From Bacillota bacterium (GTDB lineage: Bacteria > Bacillota > UBA4882 > UBA10575), in assembly GCA_012839115.1 (NCBI GenBank), contig DUNX01000074.1:17903-81902 (forward strand): a stretch of DNA of 64,000 nucleotides, given 5' to 3'. The position numbers and the translations under genes were made by a program. This document shows, one piece after another, positions 33,806 to 40,565 of this stretch. The notes beneath the pieces are model-generated. The model ran no database searches and was not told the origin of the DNA. It saw only the letters and a program-made list of their open reading frames with translations. The stretch's first letter is position 1, and each line of letters opens with the position of its first letter.

Positions 33806-35068
33806 GTGGAACGCTTGCAGATTAAGGGCGGTTACCCTTTGCGGGGTGAGGTCCCGGTCAGCGGAGCAAAAAACGCGGTTTTAAAATTAATGGCCGCTTC
33901 GCTCCTGGCTGAAAATGAATGCATCATCAGAAATGTTCCCCTGATCAAAGACGTATTAACCATGATCGAGGTTTTGCGCAGCCTGGGGGCGGAAGTTACC
34001 TGGGCTGATCACGCGGTTTTACGGATAATTCCCCGGAAAGATTTGGACTTTTCCGCCCCGGATGAACTTGTGCGGGAGATGAGAGCTTCTGTACAAGTCA
34101 TGGGCCCTTTACTCTCCCGGGTGCGGAAGGTCAAGCTATTCCAGCCCGGCGGGTGCGTAATTGGGCAACGCCCAATTGACCTCCATTTAAAGGGATTTCA
34201 GAGTCTGGGTGCGGAAGTGGTGGAGGAACATGGTTATATTTATGTTCAAGCCGACGAACTCCACGGGGCCGATATCCATCTGGACTTTCCCAGTGTGGGG
34301 GCGACGGAGAATATCATGGCCGCCGCCATTTTGGCCGACGGCGTTACGGTGATCCGTAATGCCGCGAAAGAACCGGAGATTATTGAGGAACAGAACTTTT
34401 ATAACCGTTTGGGTGCGCATATCCGGGGGGCCGGGACGGATATGATCCGGATCGAAGGGGTTAAAGCCCTGCGTTCCATCCCCATAGATTACACGGTGAT
34501 TCCCGACCGCATTGAAGCCGGCACCTTTATGCTGGCGGCGGCGATTTCCAGAGGCGAGGTCCGCCTGAAAGAGATTATCCCGGAACACTTGGAATCATTG
34601 ACAGCTAAATTAAAAGAGGCCGGTGTGGAGGTACAGGTAAAAGAGGAGAGCATAGAAGTTAAGGCCGGTAAACGCTTGCGGGCGGTGGATGTTACTGTCC
34701 TCCCTTACCCTGGTTTTCCTACGGACTTGCAACCGCAGATGACCGCCGCCCTTTCCTTGGCTGAAGGGACCAGTCTGTTGACGGAGAATGTTTTTAGCGG
34801 CCGTTTCCGTTATGTCGATGAGTTGGTGCGGATGGGCGCCAATATCAGAGTGGAGGGGAGGAGCGCCGTAGTAAAAGGAGTGCCCTGTTTTACCGGGGCC
34901 GCTGTGGTCGCCCCGGATCTCCGGGCTGCGGCGGCAATGGTTTTGGCGGGTTTGGCCGCCAAAGGCGGGACCATTGTCGAAGGGGTGGATTTATTGGACC
35001 GTGGCTACGAAAAATTTGAAGAAAAGTTGAGCTCCCTTGGGGCGCGGATCGCGCGCACGCGCGCGTAA
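33806..35068 (+). CDS. murA: UDP-GlcNAc 1-carboxyvinyltransferase MurA
   Basis: First committed step of peptidoglycan synthesis, 420 residues. Motifs: GEVPVSGAKNAVLKLMAASLLAE (substrate Lys-Asn), a reading KLFQPGGCVIGQRPIDLHLKGFQSLGA with the catalytic Cys (fosfomycin target) near residue 118, IPDRIEAGTFMLAAAI, and YPGFPTDLQPQMTAALSLAEGTS. GTG start behind GGAGGTGAAAACAG. The last codons lie in a CGCGCGCACGCGCGCG tract giving an IARTRA end. murA inside the dcw cluster in place of murG-murC-murB is unusual. Confidence 0.95.
   Translation: MERLQIKGGYPLRGEVPVSGAKNAVLKLMAASLLAENECIIRNVPLIKDVLTMIEVLRSLGAEVTWADHAVLRIIPRKDLDFSAPDELVREMRASVQVMGPLLSRVRKVKLFQPGGCVIGQRPIDLHLKGFQSLGAEVVEEHGYIYVQADELHGADIHLDFPSVGATENIMAAAILADGVTVIRNAAKEPEIIEEQNFYNRLGAHIRGAGTDMIRIEGVKALRSIPIDYTVIPDRIEAGTFMLAAAISRGEVRLKEIIPEHLESLTAKLKEAGVEVQVKEESIEVKAGKRLRAVDVTVLPYPGFPTDLQPQMTAALSLAEGTSLLTENVFSGRFRYVDELVRMGANIRVEGRSAVVKGVPCFTGAAVVAPDLRAAAAMVLAGLAAKGGTIVEGVDLLDRGYEKFEEKLSSLGARIARTRA
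35050..35066. repeat. (CG)n tract at the murA 3' end
   Basis: CGCGCGCACGCGCGCGT covers the final murA codons. Confidence 0.8.
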
Positions 35069-35242
35069 GCGTTTAAAAACTGAACAACTATATAACAATA
35101 GGGGAATCAGGTGGTCGTCATTATGTTTTCTTCTTGAAGGGGACAAGTTGCCGGCTGTGCGTCCGCGCGGCGCCCGTTCCGGGTGGGATAAGTTTAAGGA
35201 ATATTTTCCGGACGGGATCGTAACATTTATATAGAAGGTGGG

Positions 35243-35258
35243 TATACGCGCGCGCGCG
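35243..35258. repeat. (CG)n tract before the SPOR gene
   Basis: TATACGCGCGCGCGCG sits 18 bases upstream of the SPOR-protein start, just before its ribosome site. Confidence 0.8.
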
Positions 35259-35275
35259 AACAGTAAGGAGGGAGC

Positions 35276-35755
35276 ATGATGGATAAACGCCGGGAAAAAA
35301 CAAAGGCCTTGACAACCCTGTTGACCAAGATCGCCGGTCTTGTTTTCATGGCATTTCTTGCGATTTCAGTAGGGGTGATCTTTGGCACCCTTTATTATGA
35401 TTGGGTGCGGGAAGGGCCCTTGACTCCGGTCCAAAGTTGGAATGAACAGGTCCAAACCCCGCTGGCGTTTGAATTACCGGAAAGCGAAGGAGTTTATGAA
35501 GAAATCTATACAGCGCCGGAAACTGTTTTGGAGACGGTGACAGTAAGATATAAAGTGCAAGTCGGCCCCTATCAAGTGCGGGATGAAGCGCTGAAGACCG
35601 CCGCCGAACTGGAAGAGCAGGGCTATCCGGTATTCGTTAGTCAGGATCTTCCCTGTTACGTTCAGGTTGGGGCTTTTGCCAACCCGGTCAATGCCGACCG
35701 GTTAAAGCGGGAGTTGGGAGATAGGGGTTACCGGGCTTATATTAAAGAAGAATAG
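35276..35755 (+). CDS. SPOR-domain membrane protein
   Basis: 159 residues: basic N-terminus, one membrane span at about residues 18-42 (AGLVFMAFLAISVGVIFGTLYY), an extracytoplasmic linker, and a C-terminal SPOR domain made of two short repeats, VRYKVQVGPYQVRDEALKTAAELEEQGYPVFVSQD and CYVQVGAFANPVNADRLKRELGDRGYRAYI. SPOR domains bind denuded peptidoglycan strands at division sites, so a septal role beside the dcw cluster is inferred. ATG follows AAGGAGGGAGC. Either ATG of the MM pair could be used. Confidence 0.88.
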   Translation: MMDKRREKTKALTTLLTKIAGLVFMAFLAISVGVIFGTLYYDWVREGPLTPVQSWNEQVQTPLAFELPESEGVYEEIYTAPETVLETVTVRYKVQVGPYQVRDEALKTAAELEEQGYPVFVSQDLPCYVQVGAFANPVNADRLKRELGDRGYRAYIKEE

Positions 35756-35786
35756 TTTTTACTTAAATTTATCATAATTTATTGTT

Positions 35787-35830
35787 CGACAATTCTCCTG
35801 CCTGAGAAGGTATTTTCCGGGGAATTGTCG
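35787..35830 (+). terminator. Inverted repeat between SPOR and DRTGG genes
   Basis: CGACAATTC (35787-35795) pairs with GAATTGTCG (35822-35830), with an inner CTCCTGCC/GGTATTTTCC loop, then TATCTATTTT. It may be a weak terminator or an operator for the next operon. Confidence 0.5.
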
Positions 35831-35871
35831 TATCTATTTTATAGAGGCGTTTATTAAGATGAGGTGTTTGC

Positions 35872-36240
35872 ATGAACCTGCGAAAAATCCAACAACTCTT
35901 GGCAGCAGAAATCCTATGGGGGGAGGAGTTTCTCGACAGCATTGCGCCCAGTTACGCTTGTGGTTCAGATCTGATGAGCGATGTCTTGGCTTTTACCAAA
36001 GAAAAAACCCTCCTTTTAACCGGCCTGACCAATGCACAAGTGATCCGGACCGCAGAGGTGATCGATCTCAGCGGGATTATTTTTGTGCGGGGGAAAAGGC
36101 CGCCGCAAGAAGTAATTGCCATGGCTAAGGAACGTAATCTGCCGCTATTGATGACGGAATTGCCGCTTTACGAAACCTGCGGGGTTCTGTATTCAGCCGG
36201 CTTGGAAGGTTGCAGTGGTTTGCCTTCCCGCAGGAGGTGA
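35872..36240 (+). CDS. DRTGG-domain protein (first copy)
   Basis: 122 residues with the DRTGG-like core: AGxxxLDSIAPSYACGSDLMSDVLAFTKEKTLLLTGLTNAQVIRTAEVIDLSGIIFVRGKRPPQEVIAMAKERNLPLLMTELPLYETCGVLYSAG is spread over residues 18-110. DRTGG domains occur in CBS/phosphotransacetylase proteins and as stand-alone genes beside clostridial hydrogenase clusters; the ligand is unknown. It starts a run of seven closely spaced genes. A second, shorter copy lies at 38046 in the same run. Confidence 0.8.
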   Translation: MNLRKIQQLLAAEILWGEEFLDSIAPSYACGSDLMSDVLAFTKEKTLLLTGLTNAQVIRTAEVIDLSGIIFVRGKRPPQEVIAMAKERNLPLLMTELPLYETCGVLYSAGLEGCSGLPSRRR

Positions 36241-36244
36241 AGTC

Positions 36245-36673
36245 ATGACAACCCCCGGGATGGTTTTGCACTTCTCGGTGGAGGGCGGGGATTTTGCCGC
36301 TGCGGGTGAAGCGGCGAGCAAAATTAAGAAGGCGCTAAGAAAAATCGGAATTGACGCCGGAGTTATCAGAAGGGTGGCCATCGCTGCCTACGAGGCGGAA
36401 ATGAATATTGTTCTTCACGCCCGCCGTGGACGGCTGGTCCTGGAGGTTGCCGAGGACAAGTTACAGGTGATTGCCGAAGATGAAGGGCCGGGAATTCCCG
36501 ATGTCAACCAGGCGATGCAGGAGGGCTTTTCCACCGCTTCCGATCTGGCCAGGGAGATGGGTTTTGGCGCCGGGATGGGCCTGCCGAATATGAAAAAGTG
36601 TTCCGATACGATCACCATTGAAAGCGTAAAGGACCGGGGAACGAAAGTCGTCATGGGCTTTGATCACAGATGA
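36245..36673 (+). CDS. Anti-sigma/GHKL-type ATP-binding protein
   Basis: 142 residues of the RsbW/SpoIIAB-like ATPase fold: N-box AAYEAEMNIVLHARRG at about residues 44-59, G1 EDEGPGIPDVNQAM at about 76-89 and G2 GFGAGMGLPNMKKCSDTITIES. It ends in GTKVVMGF, the usual last strand. ATG 4 bases after the DRTGG stop, with GCAGGAGGTGAAGTC as ribosome site. In this position next to an HsfB-like hydrogenase it is expected to be a signalling kinase or switch; the partner is unknown. Confidence 0.85.
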   Translation: MTTPGMVLHFSVEGGDFAAAGEAASKIKKALRKIGIDAGVIRRVAIAAYEAEMNIVLHARRGRLVLEVAEDKLQVIAEDEGPGIPDVNQAMQEGFSTASDLAREMGFGAGMGLPNMKKCSDTITIESVKDRGTKVVMGFDHR

Positions 36674-36688
36674 CCATGAGGTGACGCC

Positions 36689-38101
36689 ATGAAAATCAGA
36701 TACCATTCGGTCGTCCTGGATGAAGAGAAGTGCCAAGGCTGTACCAATTGTATTAAGAATTGCCCGACAGAAGCGATCCGGGTCCGGGGAGGAAAAGCCG
36801 TAATCTTAACAGAGCGCTGTGTTGATTGCGGCGAATGTATCCGGACCTGTGAAAACCATGCTAAAAAAGCCCTCAGTGAGACCCTTGATGATCTGAAGAA
36901 CTTCCGTTACCGGATAGCCCTGCCTGCTCCCAGCCTGTATGGGCAGTTTAAGCAAGGTGTGATGCCCCGTGCTGTACTGGCCGCCCTCCGGCAGATTGGT
37001 TTTGATGAGGTTTATGAGGTGGCGGCCGCGGCGGAGTTAACCACCTATGCGGTCCGCACCTACCTGGAAGAATATACCGCAAAAAACGACCGGAAGAACT
37101 TGCCGCTAATCTCTTCTTCCTGCCCGGCGGTGGTCCGCCTGATCCAAGTGCGCTTCCCGGGTTTAATCCCCCGGATCATTCCGGTTGAACCCCCTTATGT
37201 AACAGCGGCAAAGATGTTCTACCGTGAGCGCCTGCCTGAATTGGAATATTCCCCGGATCAGATCGGGCTTTTTTTTATCACCCCATGCCCCGCAAAGATC
37301 ACGGAGATCAAAACAGCTATTCAAGCCGGGTACCATGTGGACGGCGCCATTCCTTTTCTCTCAATCTTTGGCAAACTCCAGGAACAGGTGGAAGCCGGAG
37401 AAAAGGTCGATGCCCATCCACAAAGCACCGGTGTGGGGATTGGCTGGGCCCGGGCGGGCGGCGAAAGCGTCGCGGTAAAATGGGAGAATGCCTTGTCTGT
37501 TGATGGTATTCATCATGTGGCTGCGCTTTTGGAAGAGATTGAAATGGATAAGTTAAATGATATCGACTATATAGAGGCGATGGCCTGTCCCGAAGGGTGT
37601 GTCGGCGGCGCGTTAACAGTGGAGAATCCTTTTGTCGCCCGGGTCAAAATCAGGAAACTGGCGGAAGCGGCCAATGACAAAGAGTTACCGCCGGAGGTGG
37701 CGGCCTTGGGTGCGAAACTCTATTCCGAGGACTTTTTCAGGTCACAACAGGATTTGCCGGCCATCCCCGCTTTGCAGCTTGATAAAGATCTGGGTGTCGC
37801 CATTAAAAAGCTGGAGCAGGTTGAAGGGTTGATGACCAAATTGCCGGGACTGGATTGCGGGGCCTGCGGTTCACCCACCTGCCGTTCGCTGGCTGAGGAT
37901 ATAGTACAGCAAAACGCCCAATTATCCGATTGTATCTTTATCCTCCGGGAAGAACTGGAGGAATTGGCCAGCAAATTATTGCTTCTCTCGCAGAAGCGTC
38001 CCCCTGCCTTGGGTCAAACCGGCAGTGAAAAGGAGGTCGCAAAGAGTGAATCTCAAGAAAGTCTTGGAGAAAACAGAAGCCCGGATGATCACCGGGAATG
38101 A
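36689..38101 (+). CDS. HsfB-like (sensory) [FeFe] hydrogenase homologue
   Basis: 470 residues. Two 4Fe-4S motifs at the N-terminus (CQGCTNCIKNCP, CVDCGECIRTC), an H-cluster-type domain with ISSSCPAVVRLI at about 141-152, TPCPAKITE near 199-207 and EAMACPEGCVGGAL near 296-309, then a C-terminal CGACGSPTCRSLAEDI 4Fe-4S motif near 390-405 and a charged tail. No PAS or phosphatase domain is attached, unlike some HsfB. The first Cys of the classical CC pair is Ser, and the tryptophan is Val, so catalysis is probably weak; sensing of H2 or redox state is inferred from family and neighbours. Confidence 0.88.
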   Translation: MKIRYHSVVLDEEKCQGCTNCIKNCPTEAIRVRGGKAVILTERCVDCGECIRTCENHAKKALSETLDDLKNFRYRIALPAPSLYGQFKQGVMPRAVLAALRQIGFDEVYEVAAAAELTTYAVRTYLEEYTAKNDRKNLPLISSSCPAVVRLIQVRFPGLIPRIIPVEPPYVTAAKMFYRERLPELEYSPDQIGLFFITPCPAKITEIKTAIQAGYHVDGAIPFLSIFGKLQEQVEAGEKVDAHPQSTGVGIGWARAGGESVAVKWENALSVDGIHHVAALLEEIEMDKLNDIDYIEAMACPEGCVGGALTVENPFVARVKIRKLAEAANDKELPPEVAALGAKLYSEDFFRSQQDLPAIPALQLDKDLGVAIKKLEQVEGLMTKLPGLDCGACGSPTCRSLAEDIVQQNAQLSDCIFILREELEELASKLLLLSQKRPPALGQTGSEKEVAKSESQESLGENRSPDDHRE

Positions 38102-38387
38102 GGAGACAGCCCGGGAATGCCGGGGGTTCTATGTCTCGGATTTATTAAGCGATGTGATGGGACATGCCGGGGAGGGAGAGGTTTGGCTGACTATTCAGAC
38201 CCACAGCAATGTTGTGGCTGTGGCGTTGCTTTTAAACTTGGCCGCTGTACTTTTTACTGCGGGCGCCGTCCCGGATTCCGCCACCATTGAAAAAGCCCGT
38301 GCCGAAGGGGTTGTCTTACTTAGTACTTCCCTGCCGACTTTTGAAGCGGCAGGCCGTTTATACCGGGCATTAACGGAAGAAGAATGA
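38046..38387 (+). CDS. DRTGG-domain protein (second copy)
   Basis: 113 residues, GTG start behind a perfect AAGGAGGT, inside the 3' end of the hydrogenase gene. The core ECRGFYVSDLLSDVMGHAGEGEVWLTIQTHSNVVAVALLLNLAAVLFTAGAVPDSATIEKARAEGVVLLSTSLPTFEAAGRLYRAL is spread over residues 25-110 and resembles the copy at 35872 (SDLMSDVL, ... LSTSLP). It overlaps the PHP gene by 4 bases. A small-molecule-binding role is inferred. Confidence 0.8.
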   Translation: MNLKKVLEKTEARMITGNEETARECRGFYVSDLLSDVMGHAGEGEVWLTIQTHSNVVAVALLLNLAAVLFTAGAVPDSATIEKARAEGVVLLSTSLPTFEAAGRLYRALTEEE

Positions 38388-39106
38388 CAAGCCTGCTTTT
38401 TCCTGCGGATCTCCATATTCATACCACTCTTTCCCCCTGTGCCGAAAGGGAGATGGACCCGCCGCGGGTCTTTGCCCGGGCCCGGGAGGCGGGACTCAGG
38501 ATCATTGCCATCACCGACCACAATAGCACGGCCAATCTCCCGGCTTTTTTGGCTTCCCCCCCAAAAGATCTTTGGGTGATTCCAGGGATGGAAGTCCAGA
38601 CTAAAGAAGAGGTCCACATGGTCTGTGTTTTTCCCGGTTTGGATGAGGCCATGGAGTGGGGGGAGTTGGTGAAGAAACACCTGCCGCCGGTGAAAAACCG
38701 GCCGGAGTTCTTTGGCGAACAGACAGTGGTGGATGCGGAGGGAAACAGCATTGGCGAAGAGGAGATTTTGCTGTTAAACTCCGTCTCCCTTAGCCTGGAG
38801 GAAGTAGTGAAGATGGTTACGGAGAGGAAGGGCCTGGTTTATCCGGCCCATTACCGGAGGCCTTCCTTCAGCATCTATTCGCAGCTGGGGGTTGTTCCGT
38901 CTTGTTTACCCCAAAAGGTCCTGGAGATTAGTCCGGGAGACGATAAAACAGCCCTGGAAAAGGAATACCCCGGCTACCGGTTTATTTGTTCCTCCGATGC
39001 CCACCGGTTGGCGGAGATTGGCCGGGGAAGGACAATTTTCCCTTTTTCCGGCGCCCGTTGGAGCGAGTTGGTACGCTGGACAGAACTGGCAATATATGAT
39101 TATTAA
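38384..39106 (+). CDS. PHP-domain phosphoesterase
   Basis: 240 residues of the PHP family (metal-dependent phosphoesterases related to TrpH and the DNA polymerase PHP domain). Metal-binding motifs: DLHIHTTLSPC at about 9-19, ITDHNS near 44-49, PGMEVQTKEEVHM near 67-79, YPAHYRRPSFS and CSSDAHRLAEIG near the C-terminus. The gene often sits in clostridial HsfB clusters. The substrate is unknown; a nucleotide phosphate is possible. Confidence 0.87.
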   Translation: MTSLLFPADLHIHTTLSPCAEREMDPPRVFARAREAGLRIIAITDHNSTANLPAFLASPPKDLWVIPGMEVQTKEEVHMVCVFPGLDEAMEWGELVKKHLPPVKNRPEFFGEQTVVDAEGNSIGEEEILLLNSVSLSLEEVVKMVTERKGLVYPAHYRRPSFSIYSQLGVVPSCLPQKVLEISPGDDKTALEKEYPGYRFICSSDAHRLAEIGRGRTIFPFSGARWSELVRWTELAIYDY

Positions 39107-39253
39107 TAGCCCTATAACCTTTACTGTTAACATTTTTCTTACAAAGTGATGACCAGAGTTTAATTGTACCTGCGGGTAAAAAGTGTTACTCTGAAGGGGA
39201 AAACAGATAAAAACAGGAGAATGGGTGGAAAAAAGGCAACAGGAGGCAAAAAT

Positions 39254-39751
39254 ATGACGGCCAGTTCTTGCCGGGCGTCTGCGCACGGGTGTGACGGGAA
39301 GTACCGGAAACTAGAGGAAATATTGCAAGAGTACAAAGGGGTACCGGGCGCTTTAATCCCCGTACTGCACCAGGCGCAACTGCTCTTTGGTTATCTGCCC
39401 CATGACGTTCAGGTGCGAATCGCCGAAGAGTTGGACCTGCCTTTAAGCGAGGTTTACGGGGTCAGCAGTTTTTACTCGTTTTTCTCGCTGAAACCACGGG
39501 GCAAGTATACAGTTAGTGTCTGTATGGGCACGGCCTGTTATGTTAAAGGGGCGCCGGCCCTTTTGGAGAAGATTAGAGAGACCTTGCAGATTGAAGATGG
39601 CGAAACAACAGAAGACGGTCTTTTCACCCTTGACACCACCAGATGTGTGGGGGCCTGCGGGTTGGCGCCGGTGCTTACCATTGGCGATGACGTTTACGGC
39701 CGGCTGACCCCGGAGAAGGTCCCGGAGATTTTAGAACGCTATCGCCAGTGA
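39254..39751 (+). CDS. HydC2 / NuoE-like 2Fe-2S subunit
   Basis: 165 residues, second HydC in the window. Helical N-terminal part (LEEILQEYKGVPGALIPVLHQAQLLFGYL) and a 2Fe-2S thioredoxin-like domain with CMGTACYVKGA and CVGACGLAPVLTI. ATG follows ACAGGAGGCAAAAAT; a longer reading from 39164 would add basic low-similarity residues. With HydB2 at 40566 it could form a second NAD(H)-flavin module with no adjacent catalytic HydA. Confidence 0.93.
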   Translation: MTASSCRASAHGCDGKYRKLEEILQEYKGVPGALIPVLHQAQLLFGYLPHDVQVRIAEELDLPLSEVYGVSSFYSFFSLKPRGKYTVSVCMGTACYVKGAPALLEKIRETLQIEDGETTEDGLFTLDTTRCVGACGLAPVLTIGDDVYGRLTPEKVPEILERYRQ

Positions 39752-39779
39752 TTTTTTTCTGCTTTCCTTTGTGAAAAGA

Positions 39780-39905
39780 AGCACAAACTAAGAGGTATAA
39801 ACTAAGCAGCACAAACAAAAGGCACAAACTATAAGTGGAAACGAAGAGGCGTAAGCCAGGGGCGCCAACCCAGAGGCGTAAACCATAGGCAGAAACTATA
39901 GGTGG
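39780..39905 (+). repeat. Degenerate short repeats in the hydC2-ATPase gap
   Basis: About seven imperfect copies of GGCACAAACTA / GAGGCGTAAACC-like units at 15-20 base spacing. The 162-base gap holds no gene. Confidence 0.6.
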
Positions 39906-39914
39906 GAACCGGCG

Positions 39915-40454
39915 ATGAAAGATCTTGCCCTGCATATTTTGGATCTGGTCCAGAACTCCCTGCGCGCCGGAGCGCAGTTGATCGAAATTCACCTGGTGGA
40001 AGAGGCGGGAAAAGATCTCCTCCATGTTACGGTAGAGGATGACGGGAAGGGGATTCCTGCCGGCACTTTGGAGAAGGTTATGGATCCCTTTTATACCACC
40101 CGTACCAGCCGCCGGGTGGGTCTGGGCCTGCCTCTTTTTGAAGCCGCCGCCCGCCGGAGCGGCGGCAGTCTTGCGGTAACCTCCACCCCCGGCCGCGGGA
40201 CCAGGTTGGAGGCGACCTTTCAACTCCGGCATTGGGACAGGCCGCCCCTGGGGGATATGGCGGAAACTATCTTGACTTTGCTTGCGGCCAATCCGGAGGT
40301 GGATTTTGTTTACCGGCAGAAATTGAGCGGGAAGGAATTCACCTTTGATACCAGGCAAATAAAGGCGGTTTTAGATGAGGTGCCGATTAATCATCCGGAA
40401 GTAATCGGTTATTTGCGCCGGGAATTACGGAACAACGTGAATGAAGACGGGTAA
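39915..40454 (+). CDS. Histidine-kinase-type ATP-binding protein
   Basis: 179 residues. GHKL ATPase fold with N-box DLVQNSLRAGAQLIEIHL near residues 10-27, G1 VEDDGKGIP near 40-48, G2 DPFYTTRTSRRVGLGLPLFEAAARRSGG at about 58-85 and TPGRGTRLEATF. There is no dimerisation-His or sensor domain, and about 65 C-terminal residues of unknown type follow. Such stand-alone ATPases commonly lie between hydC and hydB in clostridial hydrogenase loci. A phosphotransfer role is not demonstrated. Confidence 0.87.
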   Translation: MKDLALHILDLVQNSLRAGAQLIEIHLVEEAGKDLLHVTVEDDGKGIPAGTLEKVMDPFYTTRTSRRVGLGLPLFEAAARRSGGSLAVTSTPGRGTRLEATFQLRHWDRPPLGDMAETILTLLAANPEVDFVYRQKLSGKEFTFDTRQIKAVLDEVPINHPEVIGYLRRELRNNVNEDG

Positions 40455-40512
40455 ACGGTTTGCGCCTGCTTCACGCGAGCAAATATTACAGCCAGCATTT
40501 TTAAATACCACT

Positions 40513-40551
40513 AGACTGCCAGGGCCAAGACTGCCAGATCTAGACTGCTAG
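40513..40551 (+). repeat. Three AGACTGCCAG direct repeats
   Basis: AGACTGCCAG at 40513-40522 and 40528-40537, and AGACTGCTAG at 40542-40551, just upstream of the hydB2 ribosome site. They could be a regulator site or another local gap repeat. Confidence 0.6.
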
Positions 40552-40565
40552 GTGGGGGAAGACAA

